Notes: generated by a model from the letters alone, not told the origin. A DNA stretch of 64,000 nt from Blastobasis lacticolella (GCA_905147135.1 LR990041.1:13391907-13455906); one strand, 5' to 3'. Counted from the first letter of the stretch, positions 1 to 11,798 are shown. Program-made: numbers and translations.

Positions 1-143
1 TCAGTCAGAATATAACTCCTTCAAAAATTAAAGTCGCTATGCTTATAATCTAATAACTTACGATTAATCTCTCACATTCCAAGCCTCCGCGAATCTATAC
101 TTTTCTATTGTACTCGCGACCCGATACCGAGTCGCCAAGACGT
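1..143 (-). other. 3' flank of the GMC gene
   Basis: Immediately downstream of the GMC stop codon on the minus strand. It is AT-rich and should contain the 3' UTR. No clear AATAAA was found before the window edge. Confidence 0.4.
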
Positions 144-1389
144 TTAAGAGACTACGTTAGACCATGTTCGTTTTATCATCTCTGCTGCCTTTTCACCTAT
201 CATAATAGCTGGGGCGTTGGTGTGAGCAGCTGTCGTGCGCGGTATGACACTCGAATCTACCACTCTGAGTCCTTCCACTCCATACACTCTTAACTCAGGA
301 TCAACTACTGCTGTAGGGTCGTTAGGAGCTCCCATCTTGCATGTAGCAATTTGATGGTGCAGCGTAATGAGAAGAGTTCTAATAGCACATTCCCAGTATG
401 CATCCGACCCTGGAGGGTGTGTCTTACAAAGAGAATATTCAGCCATATGTAACTTAGCTCCATACTTCTTGAATGGTTCTGATTCTCCTAATTTGATTAT
501 GTATCTCACAGCAGCAATCATAGTCGCAATATCTTTCGGGTCAGTTAAATAGTTCCCATACATTTTTGGGTGTGAGTATGGGTTTGTATCTCTAAGCTCT
601 AAATATCCTTTGGATTTCGGATGTAACAGCATAGGGATTCCCGTCCAAGTATCCACCCCGGTTAATGACCCAAACGCCGTATAGTAGGTCTTATCGGTAA
701 TCTTCCAACTTTGTCTGAGCATTCCTCCATTATCTAAATTTATAGCTGCACCCATACTTATTATTTCAATATCTGGCACTGGCTCAGGGTCATCGGATAC
801 AGATGTCTTTAAGTATCCTAAACCTTCAATGGCGCCGGGACTTGCTAGCAGACCATCACCAAATTGCATCCATTGTACTAAATTAGGAAGCGTCGCCACT
901 TTAGGCATGAGGAGACTAGCATTGGTTGTATTAAGAGTGAAAACTACACCCGGGAAAGCGATATGATCAAATAGTGTTTTACCTACGGGAAGATCATGGA
1001 TTACGGGAATCCCTAAAGTTTGTAAATGGTCTTTCGGGCCAACCCCAGATAACATCAGAAGTTGTGGTGAAGCAATAGGTCCAGCTGATAGAATGACTTC
1101 TCTTCTGCAACGTACAGTGTGTTTAATGCCATTTTTGATATAATCGACGGCGTACGCTCTTTTAGTTTTAGGTTCAATGATAACTTTAGTAGCTCTCGAT
1201 TCCGGAAGAATATGTAAATTCTTTCTCCTTTTGTGGGGATGGAGGAAAGCTTTAGCGGCGCTTAAGCGATGTCCTTTATTGATTGTAGTTTGTATGTAAC
1301 CGAAGCCGAGTTTATCTGGAGCATTGTAGTCTACTGTTGGGTGTCCATTTATTCTGCCAGCTTCCAGGAATGCTTCTATTAGACCGGTT
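144..1389 (-). CDS. GMC gene exon 6: substrate domain and catalytic C-terminus
   Basis: The acceptor TTGATTTCAG at 1390-1391 joins phase 2 to the previous exon, restoring [14 protein letters not shown]. The frame stays open to TAA at 144-146 and encodes residues 294-708. It includes [20 protein letters not shown], signature 2 ([17 protein letters not shown]), the His pair in [11 protein letters not shown] and the closing [17 protein letters not shown]. No stop or frameshift interrupts the frame. Confidence 0.94.
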
Positions 1390-4300
1390 CTGAAATCAAG
1401 AATGGCATGGTATATTATTGAGATGCGAAATAACTAGACTAAAATCTTCTGCTGGAGACACTGATACATCTATTTTTCTTACCTAAATGCAGCATTTTCG
1501 ATCACCAATTCGCCATTGTGGCCGCGGTATGATTCATTTTTGTACTTCTTTAATTCTGACCTCTCAGATTTCATATAATATGGTAGAATTTCATTGTACG
1601 ACCTGTAAACGTGGATTTCAGTGGTTTGAATTTTAAGGAATGTAATTGTTAGTTGTATATTTCCTGTATATTTCAAGGATTTTAGTTAAAATATTATTTA
1701 TTTTATCTACCAAGAAAGAAATTAAACCTGATAAAATTTGTGGGATCAATTATTATTTCCAATGTCTTACTACATATATTAGTAGTGGACACGGCGCGAC
1801 TTCGTCGGCGTAGCGTTCTAACTCTACACCACCCTACCCCTAGGTCTACCCTACCCTACACCTACCCTACATTTTTTTTTAACGTGTGGAAAATCCATAT
1901 ACGGATATATTTACGGAGAAGATTATGTGGGACTCGCCTGTCATTGAACGTTACAGTCCTACCCACTAAAGACCACGACGTTACCCCTCTTTGAATGGAT
2001 CCAGCTAGGGCACATGCTGACTCGTGTGATACTGTCTGGTATGCCCTGCACATTCTCACAGCCATAACTCTTTGAGCCCTATGCAGTACCGCTTTGCTGG
2101 CAGTGGTCAATGATTCTGCCCAAACAGGGGCCCCGTACAAGGCCATAGACCGAACCACCGCAGTGTTGGAAGGAGACGGCTGAGACATGCGTCTTCTACC
2201 CCAGCCATCACGTCCACTATAGACTACCGCTCGATCGCCAAAATAGTCATTTATTAAGCGGCAGAGATACAACGGCACGCGATGGTATTCCAACGCTGAC
2301 AGAACTGTCTGCCACGGAAGGGTGTTAAATGCATTGGCGATGTCAAGTGACACCCAGCATAATTCCGCCCTCCGCGCATGCCTCTTCAGAGAGTTCCCGG
2401 ACCCGTGCAATAGCATCAATGGTCGAGCAACCTCTACGAAACCCAAATTGGTTATCTGCCAGATCGGGACCCACTTCCGCTAGATGTTTATTGAGGCGGG
2501 TAGCAATCAGACGCTCTAGAAGCTTTCCCGCCTCGTTCAGTAATACTATAGGCCGATTCCCCGAATGTTCGACAGCCGGCCGACCATCCTTACGGATAAG
2601 TATAAGCTGACCCGTTTTCCAACGCAACGGAAATCTCCCTTCCCTGAAACACCTATCAAATAGGGCTTTTTGGCGAGACTCCATTGCATCAAAGGCAAGC
2701 ACCCACGCTCGGCCAGGAATACCATCCGGTCCCGGAGCAGTATTTTTGGCTTTAAGCTTTAATATTGCTGCACTCAGCTCACCATCAGTAACTTCTGGTA
2801 TAGACTCTGCTTCAACAGCAGTACTGGCCTCCGAAGAGTCTATCGGCGTTAGAGGCAGAATATTATTCGGGAAATCAGGCGGCTGTAATGTACTGGTCGT
2901 GGGAGGCGACCATGGGCGAAGTTTTTGCCTCACCATCTTGTACGGGCGTTCCCACGGGTTTCTGTCAAGAGACTCTAAAAGCTCCTGCCAAGGTGCAGCT
3001 TTCGCGCGGCTGATCACTATCTTTAATTCTTTTGCTACCTCTGTATAGGAGGCATAAAGCCGATCCGCTTCCCCAGGTTCCTAAGATCTCCTACGGTGGT
3101 ATCTTTGAAATCGACGCCAAGCCTCCACACACGGTGACGGCGACGAATTGTGGCTATCTCTTCCGACCAACAATAAACTTGGCGTTTGTTTGGAGGGGCC
3201 CTGACTCTTGGCATAGCGGCATCGCAAACATGTACCATCATCTCACATAGCTTGTTGGCTTCCTTATCTATACCCTCCGGCTCCGAGGCTGGATTCCAAG
3301 TTTGGACCAGGGCCGCCTCTTGCAATAAATCTAAATTTAAGCGTTTAAGTGCCCACCGTGGGCCGTCTATCTGTCGTACTTGATTTGCGCCTGGTAAAGG
3401 GACAGTAGTAGAGGAGACGCCAAACCGAATATAGCGATGATCCGATAGAGTCTCCACATACTCCGTTACCTGCCAGTCTCGGAGACGACTCCCCAGTCCA
3501 GGGGTTCCAAATGTTACATCCACACAAGTATTGACTGAGCCACAGTTACATATTACAAGACCGCATTCGGTTAGCCAATCTCTAAGGACCACGCCTCTAG
3601 GATCTGTTCTGAGGATTCCCAGGCCGTAGACTTGGCATTTAGATCCCCTAGAATGACCAAAGGATAAAGGTGTATGAGAACCTCAAGTTCATTGATGAAT
3701 TCTACAAATTCGGCGAGTATCATGTTAGGGGAGAAATAAACTCCTACAACGACTAACTCGCCGATCCGCGCTGATACATAACCTCCTCCTTTGGTTACGC
3801 CTTCAAGGGGAGAGGAACCAGCGGACGCCTGGGAGACTATGGCAACCAAGCCGTCATCATCTCCAGCCCAGTCGGAACCGGTTGGGATGCGATAGGGTTC
3901 AGCAACAACTGTTGTATGAATCGACCACTCCACCATGCTCTGGAGAAGAATATCCTGAGCTCGTGCACAGTGGTTGATATTTGCTTGTAGAAAACGGAGG
4001 TCATAGGCCATAATCAGGCTTCCATTGGCAACATCTGCTCCGTACTCGGGCCAGCCGGCTGCAGGTTGACGCTAGTGTTCGCCTTAGCTTGATTCTCGCT
4101 TCTTTCTTTGACGGGGGCTTGGCGCAAGCTTTGCCCCCGGTGAGGTGGTCGGCTGGTTTACCCGTAGTTTCACACAAGGTGCAGTGCGGAATGGCTGAAC
4201 ATTCTCGGGCCTTGTGGCCAGGTTTGCAACAGCGATGACAATCATTACTGTGTTCCATGTCTGACACACATTGGGCTCTCACATGACCACGAGCAAGACA

Positions 4301-7300
4301 ACGGAAACATCGTCGGGGCTTCGATTCGAGAACCCTAACTTGTGCCGCGAACCATCCAATCAGCAGCCGACCTGCAGCAGAGATCTTCTTGGCAGCAGTC
4401 AGTGGACACCTAATAAAGGCCGTTCCCATCCCAGATGGATATGGTCGGATTTCTCCCACCTTAACGGCATCAACCGAGCATTCTCCAGCCCTGGAAACCA
4501 CCGCTGCAAGTTCAACAACAGAAACCGAATCATCTAGGCCGTTTATCCGAATATCTGCCGTTATACTAGGTCTCGTAATCTTTATAAACTCGTTGTTCAA
4601 AACTTCCACTAGTATAGATGCTAGAATGTCGGCTTTGTCTTCTCTATCTGGCCCCTACCCTACACCTACCCTACATCTACCCTACACCTAGCCTACACCT
4701 ACCCTACACCTACCTTACACCTACCCTACACCTACCCTACACCTAAAATACACCTACCATACACCTACCCTACACCTACCCTACACCTACCTTACACCTA
4801 CCCTACAACTACCTTACACCTACTCAACATCTACCCTACAACTACTTACAAAAAATAGTAGTTAGAAAAAGTGTAACTAACACGACTTTCTTTTATATAC
4901 ATATATATTACTGTCCTTTTTACAACATGGGGCAATATCAAAATGTATTCTTTTTCTAATGATACTTTACATGACTAACCGTTTTTGTCTATTAAGGATA
5001 AAAAGGTACTGCAAGGCATTTAATAGCTACAACTTTATTTTATGAATGCGCAAGTAAACTTTTAACACCATGACTTACCATCCATAGTTGCCGTCTGCCG
5101 CGATCCTGTCCCACTCCTGCGGGCGACCACGCGTGTACAGCATATAGTTGGTGACGCTGCTGCCACCTACGGCTTTGCCTCGGGGCCAGTAACAACGTTG
5201 CTCAGCACTGCCTGGAATGTGCAAACGTGGAAATATACAAAACCGAGTCTCAAGCATTTACTGTAGTTGGTACTCTGTAGGTTAGGACCACAATAGACAA
5301 ACTTGGATCACCAGTTAGTTATCGCCGTCTGATATAAAAATAATGACTATAGTTTTTTAAGGAGTGATTATCTATATTGGCGCCAGTAAGCGGGACCCTA
5401 TTATTTTTCCGGGATGATAAGTATCCTATGTCACTCGAGAATAATGTAGCTTTCTATTAGTAAAAGAATTTCTAAAATCGGTTTAGTAGTTTTAATAATT
5501 CACAAGTCACATACTAACTCACAAATTTTTTTTTTGCTGATTATAATATTGTATTTAATGTTTAAGTATATTCGCCAAAATAATTAAACATCATATTATT
5601 TTTTGTTAAACTTATCTTCTTAGGAATATTTCAGTTCAGAAGTGGATAAAGTACAACAATGAAGATTTATAAAGCTTTGCTTTTACGTTCAGTTCTATGG
5701 AATAATCGGTAAACTCCTCCTACCGTTCCTCTTCAGTTAAAGCTATTTATGTTATGGGTTGTTTTGTTCAAAATATGTACCTGCATATGTCGTTTCAATG
5801 ACAACCTGTGTGATTCATTGGTTAACATGCCGTCTGCGACGCAAGCGGTCCCGGGTTCGATTCCCGGCCGACCAGAAAATTATGATAAATTTTAATTTCT
5901 GTTACGGGTCTGTATGTAGTATATCAGTTGTACAGGACCCATACAGGACACAAGCTTTGTTTAGTTTGGGGCTAGATAGCGCTGTGTGAATTGTCAATAA
6001 AAAACCAAAGATCTTCATAAGCTGGAGTTGTCCCTGTGTAGTCTCCGCCGTTAAAATTCCTAAATTAATAAACCGAAAAGGTCGAAGGGATAATACGAAT
6101 TTTCGTACTAAAAAATCAAATAGGTAGATGAAACTGCGTTATTTGTATTGTATTTGATCTATCGTTTGAGAGTGTGATGGAACTCGGCATCAGTTATTTA
6201 CACAAAAAGTATTATGGGGTTTACAGTAATAAGGTGTAAATTACTAAGTAAATTCGTGTTCATGTTACATTGGTTTGTAATACACTTATCGACAGAAAAA
6301 GAGGTCCAAGCGCTAATCCGAGACGTAGTTTTTAATCATCGGCATTGATAATTTTATATAGATTCCTGAATACATTCCAGAACGCTTCACATCCACAGAT
6401 CCAGAATATACCGCTTACCATCTCAAAGAGCGTAAATATCGGTAGATCTCTCCAGTGAAGTCTAGTTTCGCAGCCATTTAGAAGAAAAGGTCATACTGGC
6501 ATCTAAAAAACTGCCATCTAAGATCAGATCGAAGCAATATTTCACGTTGGGGCAACGACTTCTCCCATATAAGGCTCAAGTCAGGCCCCATTTGGAGATT
6601 TATATTTTTTAACATTATTTTTGTTGACAAATTTTACTTTAATATTAAAAAATGTTTAATAAATTTTTACTTTCGTTTCGGTACGATGAAAATAGGTTCT
6701 GGCTGGTACAAATTGTTAGTCATATTATAAGTTAACCTTATTTTTAGTGTAATTAAATTACATAAATAAATTAAGCAAACAGGTCACCTGAAACCAACCT
6801 GCATCAAAATATCTCAAAAATAACACGTTGTTGTACTAATGTGGTAGAAGCACTTGAGTCACTTTATTTGCCGATGAGCGTGTAGTTGTAATAACCGGGG
6901 CTAGGTATAACCTGATATCTTGCGATACGGACGTGGCAAACACGTAGTCGCGGAAAAATAAATGCATTCATATTTTCAAAGTTTCCTTGGATATTATATT
7001 GGTATCAATCTAATCGCGAGTCTGTTATTCAATTTTTATTGCTACTTTTATCCAGCTGCAAATTTATTCGATGTTTTATCCCCAATCGTAGAAGTTATGG
7101 TTTTCCATCAAGAGCTCTGGCTGCATACTACTTAAGTACTAATAAATGCGACGGCAAACCTGCGTCTTTTATAGCAGACTTTCAAATGAAGAATGCCTAA
7201 GCATCTACCGAGTTAATTACGGAAAGTGTGATGAGAAGTTGTTTATGAATAATTTCGCCTAAGGCGTAGTTGTTTTATTTGTGTATGCTAGGTTTCATTT

Positions 7301-10300
7301 TGCAACGCCCCCATGCTATAGAATATATAAAAAAGTTATCGTGGGTGTCATTGTTCACTGATGGGCGGTCTGTCTGCTCTAACTACTGAATAACAGTAAA
7401 ATCTTACCCATACAAACGCCTGGTTGGTGTTCCATTGTGTAAGGCCAAGCGTAATCGGTGAGTTGCCAGTACGGTACCATCATGGGAATGTCTGTGAGGA
7501 GCATCTCTGGTTTACCAGCTTCCAGCAGCAACACTGTGGCTTTCGGCTTGTCTTCCGTGAGCCTCGCCGCCAATACCGAACCAGCCGAACCCGCTCCGAC
7601 AATAATGTAGTCGTACTCTTCTAGTGGCTCCGAGAATCCTGGAGAAAATTAGCACGGTTATAAATGTAATAGATAAAGACTATTTACTATCTTATGTTGG
7701 TCTTGCGTCACGGTTACTTTGAGCGAGTTAATCATCATCACAGTCCATAATAGTGCACTGCAGGACTAAGGGCCTCTCCCACTAAAGGGATTGCCATAAT
7801 CTCCACGCTTGGCAGGCGGGTTAGAGATCGCAGTGTTATAAAACATAAAATAACAATGGGAAACGCTGCTTCAAATTCGCTTAGTTCAAAATAGAGGTAT
7901 TTAAGGTAAAACGAGGAGATTCGTTAGTTGCGTTGTTAACTTTATTCCGAGCATAGAATGATAGAACATGCTATGAATGCTGGGGCTCTATTTTTTTACT
8001 GCTTGCCTCAAGCCGAACGGTTTTTAATTTTGATTTTCGGCCTGAAAAAATAAATAGGTATTTTGATGCACGGTGTTGATTTTTCCTATTACCCACCCCT
8101 AACATCACACAAAACCACATGCCACAGATAAGACGCCATGTGAGATGCCTCGTGGCTTACAGCATAACCTGAGTGAGATTCTTTTGCACTGGCCGCCGTG
8201 ACATTGACAATGCTATGGGAATTAATGTTGGTGTGCGTGTGGATATGTAGGTGTTAGTTTCATTAGTTACCTACGTAAGACGTCGAATGCCTTTTCTATT
8301 TCTTTACATTATTTTTAACTTAATTACGAACAAAACTATTAAATCTCACATTTGCGACACCAATATTGCTTTATAAAACAATTCAGTGTAGTGTCTTCCT
8401 GTGTTGTTGCTCAATGTTAAATACTATAAACTATAATAAGATAAACTATGTGGTTCATTAAAAAGGTATGCGTAAAAAGACATGTCATGCTTCCGAACAG
8501 TCTCATGATTTACTCCGTTCTGAATATATTTCGACACTCGTTTGGTACAAAGATCAAAGTAACCGAAAATTACATTTCTAGATTTACACGCATTGAATAC
8601 TTATCAGTAAGATATAACATAAAATTATCTACACGAGATGAATCCCAAAAAAGCTGATCACTGATCATCAAGCACTGCATGGAATTCAGAAAACAAAATT
8701 TACCATTCAATGTCTCACGCCATGAAATATTTTTTACAACGACAAAGGGTCATTATGAAACTATTTGTATGTTAATCAAAACAAACATACCTATGTGTAC
8801 CGAAAGCATTAGCTTCGACCAAAGAATACTTTAAAAATATAAAGGTTACTGGACTAGTATTAGCATTTCTTCAATTTACATGGAGTTTCATGTAATATGT
8901 TACTGTTGAAAGTCAATAAGGATATTTACAAACGGTAAACAAAATAGTTCGAGAGCACTTTGCGACACGCGCTGGAAACTTATATTTTACTATGACATTG
9001 TAAAATGTATAAACAAACCCTGAACCATAGGTCTGTTCATTTCTGTTATTTATTGATTTCACAGCTACACAGCAAATAAATTATGTTTGTCTAAACTCAA
9101 TTTCATACTCCAAAACATAAATAAGGATAATTTTTTTTAACGCCAATCTATAATAATTAAAAAAGTATTTTATGATACAGCCGAGCATTTCCCATACTAT
9201 TTTCATTACAGCGATATCTTAAAATAGCTTTTCAATTATAATACAACACTTTTACTTTTTAATTTCTGGTCGGGCGCGGTTAATTGGCTAAATACCTACC
9301 AAACTATGCCATGTGAGTGAACTAGGCTGTATTAAGTTATTTTCCCGCTATACAGAACTTTTTTTCTTATTGTTTACATTTGTGAATGTTGTTTTTTTTA
9401 AAGCAAATAAGTAGATAAATATAAAAATTGTGAAGTGAATTTCACGCCGCTTAAATTTGTAGACGCGGCAACAGAAATAACACACAGCTTATTTCCAGAA
9501 AAGTTGAGAAAGTTATAGGTACGAAATTAATTAACATGAAAATATGAGTATAAATAAAATAGTGTATGCAACTGCATATAATTAGGTATTAAGCACTCGT
9601 GTCAAGCTGTGGTATTTTATTACCCCCTTTAGTAAACGAGTTGCATAAACTACTATAATATACAGAGGGACAGACGGCAGAAAGCGACTTTGTTTTATAC
9701 TATGTATATACTCGTATATATTAACCAATCATAGCCAGTTTAAGAAACCAATATCTATGTTTGTGGTTTGTCAGATTTTCTTAAAAAGGTTTCGCATCAA
9801 AGTTGCACGGGAATTAAACTTTTTATGGAATCCTTAAAATTTGTATGAGTATCTCCTCTTAAACATTTTCAGAGAGTCTTTAGACTATAAAAACCATTAG
9901 TCTATGTTAGATATAATGTCTAAAATATCTATATTCAACTATCGAAAATTTGAGCTGTTACAATATAAACGCAATTCGTCATTTGGCCTCGCCACTTTGT
10001 TACAACACACACCTAACCTAGCACCTAAATCTTCGTGTTTTGTAAATTTATTTATTTATTTATTTCACAGTCTTACAGCAATGTACATGTACTTAAACGG
10101 CGTGAACTTTGTTGCAGTTCACAATATTTGGAGAATGTTTTCACAATTATATGAAAACAATCTGAACTGAGAGCGTGTGGTGTCCGGCTGAGTAGAATCG
10201 CACCAACTCCTTGTACCTCGTGGGTATCGTACAAGGCGACTAATGTTTTCGAGACGAAAATCTGGAGTTTCCATAGGCTGGAAAATTTATATATTTGTAA

Positions 10301-10985
10301 CTCTACGATATCTAACCCGCCTGCCAAGCGTGGAGATTATGGCAATAACCTCCCCCTCTCATGGGAGAGGCCCTAAGTCCTGCAGTGGACTGTTATGGGC
10401 TGTGATGATGATGAATCTAAACTTAAAGAAGTAATGTCGGACAATGTCTGTGTAGTAGGCACATACGTCTGAACAATGTGCAACTTAAACATATATTTAT
10501 TTATAGGTAAATTAAAAATATACACTTAATCGCAAGATAGAATAATGATGATATTTTTTCCTAATAAAAACTTTTAAAAAAAGCTTACCTTTCGGCAACG
10601 GATAGGAATCCCTCAAGAAGCCAAATGGATCATTGTTTGTATGTGGATGGCTGAGAGCCATAGTGTGTATCATCATATCAACTATAGGACTGTGAGGATA
10701 CGATAGTGGTAGGAATCTTTTCCCCCTTTCTGTCTTTTCTTGCCGGTTCAATGTCTCATTATCTTCATTCCGAATGTCTGTTTCATTATTCTTGTAACTT
10801 AGTGGATATGGCCAAAGTATTCTCGCTTTTCTAGGAGAGTCATTGTTCACTTCGTCTCTGTGATCTGACACTATGTTATTGTCTTCGATTTCTATTGTCG
10901 CGAATTCGTCAGATTCCGGATCACTTGTCACATAGGATAGTAAAACTATAGTAAAAATAAACGCAGTCTTATTTAGGTATATCAT
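144..10985 (-). CDS. Secreted GMC oxidoreductase (glucose-dehydrogenase-like), spliced, 5 coding exons
   Basis: FAD-dependent glucose-methanol-choline oxidoreductase, expected to oxidise an alcohol or sugar substrate outside the cell; the substrate cannot be told from sequence. Joining 10985-10589, 7638-7408, 5211-5079, 1602-1483 and 1389-144 gives exactly 2127 nt, or 708 residues plus TAA. All four introns are GT-AG with matching phases. Residues 1-21 form a signal peptide and 22-90 an acidic stretch with two N-glycosylation sequons, ending in RGKR (87-90), a furin-type site. GAGSAG (147-152) is the FAD dinucleotide loop. GMC signature 1 starts at G221 and signature 2 spans about 397-411. 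[10 protein letters not shown] (about 638-647) carries the active-site His, and AHTNAP (about 682) supplies the second catalytic position. Met10985 is preferred to the upstream in-frame Met11009 because a good acceptor lies between them. The length is somewhat above the usual 600-650 residues because of the N-terminal extension. Family certain, member not. Confidence 0.93.
1483..1602 (-). CDS. GMC gene exon 5
   Basis: Acceptor GTTTACAG at 1603 (phase 2) and donor TTTAG|GTAAGA at 1483/1482 (phase 2). It encodes residues 254-293: [20 protein letters not shown] and then [16 protein letters not shown]. This is the family's usual GW-x-ED-LPY-KKSE block followed by the Y-G--G-L-V strand. The 93-bp intron after it is the shortest in the gene. 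Confidence 0.92.
1824..1871. repeat. CCTACCCTACA-type array, left flank of the R1 element
   Basis: About 48 bp of irregular CTACCC/CTACAC units lie directly against the poly(A) end of the R1-clade element. They match the longer array on its other side, as expected if the element landed inside one repeat tract. Confidence 0.8.
1872..4011 (-). pseudogene. R1-clade ORF2 (endonuclease-reverse transcriptase) remnant
   Basis: It starts at 4011 with [20 protein letters not shown], the start of the endonuclease. [12 protein letters not shown] and ETLSDHRYI (active-site SDH) follow after a frameshift near 3595. The RT region keeps [27 protein letters not shown] and, after frameshifts near 3020 and 2400, [13 protein letters not shown] (RT motif A). 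Near 2187 the text jumps to [14 protein letters not shown], so the block with the YADD catalytic site is deleted. It cannot make active enzyme. Confidence 0.87.
4001..4650 (-). pseudogene. R1-clade ORF1 (gag-like) remnant with CCHC knuckles
   Basis: The frame is open from the 5' truncation point to a stop at 4001 and keeps about 215 C-terminal residues of the nucleic-acid-binding ORF1 protein. Three Cys-rich knuckles are visible: [28 protein letters not shown] and a third beginning CTLC. Such knuckles bind element RNA and chaperone reverse transcription in this clade. The N-terminal half is absent. The end overlaps the ORF2 start by about 11 bases, as expected in R1-type elements. Confidence 0.85.
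4653..4850. repeat. CCTACCCTACA-type array, right flank of the R1 element
   Basis: About 200 bp of tandem CCTACCCTACA (11 bp) with variants such as CCTTACA and CATCTAC. Units decay toward the right. It begins at the truncated 5' end of the element. On the minus strand it reads TGTAGGGTAGG, which resembles but is not the insect telomeric TTAGG repeat. Confidence 0.85.
5079..5211 (-). CDS. GMC gene exon 4: GMC signature 1
   Basis: Acceptor CATTCCAG at 5212 (phase 1) and donor GATG|GTAAGT at 5079/5078 (phase 2). It encodes residues 210-253, including [20 protein letters not shown], which is GMC signature 1. The residue before the signature Asn is Thr where the pattern expects Leu/Ile/Val/Met, a small departure. 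It ends at DGNYG with Trp254 split across the intron. Confidence 0.93.
5800..5996 (+). mobile_element. SINE family A, copy 1 (near full length)
   Basis: The head is tRNA-like, with TGGTTAACATGCC as A-box region and GGTTCGATTCC as B box (RNA polymerase III promoter). The body ends in a conserved tail, GTTTGGGGCTAGATAGCGCTG. It lies in GMC intron 3, antisense to the gene. It is not a tRNA gene, because it cannot fold a full cloverleaf. Confidence 0.8.
5997..7407. other. GMC intron 3 remainder
   Basis: AT-rich intron between SINE A copy 1 and exon 3. No coding or repeat family recognised; 5212-5799 is likewise featureless. Confidence 0.6.
7408..7638 (-). CDS. GMC gene exon 3: FAD-binding loop
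   Basis: Acceptor TTTTCTCCAG at 7639, donor ATGG|GTAAGA at 7408/7407, phase 1 at both ends. It encodes residues 133-209: [20 protein letters not shown], then [20 protein letters not shown], where the Glu of LLLEAG ends the second beta strand that binds the adenosine ribose. It closes with EHQPGVCMG. Confidence 0.93.
7731..7870 (-). repeat. Interspersed repeat family C, copy 1
   Basis: Shares GTGCACTGCAGGACTAAGGG and GGCCTCTCCCACTAAAGGG with copies near 10.3, 17.8, 22.4 and 58.3 kb. In the forward copies the family ends in TGATGATGA, typical of a lepidopteran LINE or SINE 3' end. Intron 2 of the GMC gene. Confidence 0.65.
7871..9658. other. GMC intron 2 middle
   Basis: AT-rich. The open frame at 8448-8657 (69 codons) shows no domain and is probably chance. 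9707-10164 is similar. Confidence 0.6.
9659..9706 (-). mobile_element. Helitron-like fragment
   Basis: The minus strand reads ACAAAGTCGCTTTCTGCCGT, then CTGTCCCTCTG. This matches the block found in the copies at 20.6 and 47.1 kb. Only about 48 bp survive in GMC intron 2. Confidence 0.5.
10165..10415 (+). repeat. Interspersed repeat family C, copy 2 (longest)
   Basis: About 250 bp with ACTCCTTGTACCTCGTGGG, ACAAGGCGACTAATGTTTTC, GCGTGGAGATTATGGC and GTCCTGCAGTGGACTG, ending GTGATGATGATGAAT. GMC intron 2. Confidence 0.7.
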
Positions 10986-10990
10986 TTTAT
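10589..10990 (-). CDS. GMC gene exon 2: start codon, signal peptide and propeptide
   Basis: This exon starts after the acceptor at 10991, reads ATAAAATG with the start codon at 10985-10983, and ends at the donor AAAG|GTAAGC (10589/10588), phase 1. It encodes residues 1-132 plus one base. The hydrophobic run [12 protein letters not shown] is a convincing secretion signal. An acidic, Asn-rich region follows, with NET sequons at about N67 and N76, then ERGKRF. It ends in DSYPLPKG, which leads into the family's usual [13 protein letters not shown]. Confidence 0.88.
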
Positions 10991-11798
10991 CTGTAAAGAA
11001 GAAAGACAAAAGTGTAGTTGTAGCTAAAAAATTTTCAAACTATAAACGAGCAGACAGCCCGGGAAGCGGTAACTGTCGTCCATAACAAGTACGATTCATG
11101 CACTTAAGTGTCATGTAACCAAAGCGTACTGTGAAGACTAAGATAAAATGCCTCATGTCTATGATTGCGCTGGCTACCTTATTATTCAAATCGGAAGCAA
11201 ACAATGCAAACTGTATAGTATATTAAATACATATAAAAAATAGATAAGGTAATGGACACACCTAGACGGACTACTCAGGCTTGATATAGTCCAACAAACT
11301 ATTAGAAATTACCAGAGAAATTCATTAATTTGATCGTTTATGTTTTATTTTAATTTTTTTATAGTACGCGTACGGTTGCGTTCATAAATGCATGACCACC
11401 TTTAAATTCATATTACTTTGCAGCTGTTAACAGGTTTTATAGCATGTAGCATACTGTTTGAAAAGGAATAAAGTAGAAAACATTTAATAATAATATCAAA
11501 ATCGCTTGTAGTTATATTTTTATTACAATAAGAATCATTTTGTAACTTTTCCTTTTTTAAATATCTGTATATGGTGTTTTGACTTAAAAGAAAGTTTGTG
11601 CAAATTTATTACAACTTGTAAATAAAAAATTAAAATGTATTATCAAAAACATATTAATTTTAATTTATAAGACAAAGTAAGGAAATTCATTGCACCCAAC
11701 ATCCTTTACACGGCACTAGATAAAAAAAAAAATTCTAAAACTGGTCATGCACTTATGCTCATGCACTGTACTTATTGTTATCTAAAATCATGACTTAC

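Larger units (their letters stand above)
1872..4652 (-). mobile_element. 5'-truncated R1-clade non-LTR retrotransposon in GMC intron 4
   Basis: An element of about 2.8 kb in sense orientation with the GMC gene. It carries the R1/TRAS-type order: ORF1 with zinc knuckles, then ORF2 with an APE-type endonuclease and reverse transcriptase. Its 3' end is a run of nine A (T1872-1880 on the plus strand). Its 5' end is cut inside ORF1. Both sides abut CCTACCCTACA-type repeats. Several frameshifts and loss of the RT catalytic segment make it dead. Confidence 0.88.

Noticed and set aside
1872..4652. Intact, active R1 element
   Set aside because: It lacks the 5' half of ORF1, has several frameshifts and has lost the YADD region.
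1824..4850. Telomeric repeat or chromosome end
   Set aside because: The unit is CCTACCCTACA, not CCTAA/TTAGG, the array is short, and a normal gene surrounds it.
5818..5873. tRNA gene on the plus strand
   Set aside because: It has A- and B-box motifs but no complete cloverleaf, and it continues into a repeated SINE body.
10986..11009. Upstream Met (11009) as GMC start
   Set aside because: A strong acceptor at 10991 separates it from the signal peptide, so it is probably intronic.
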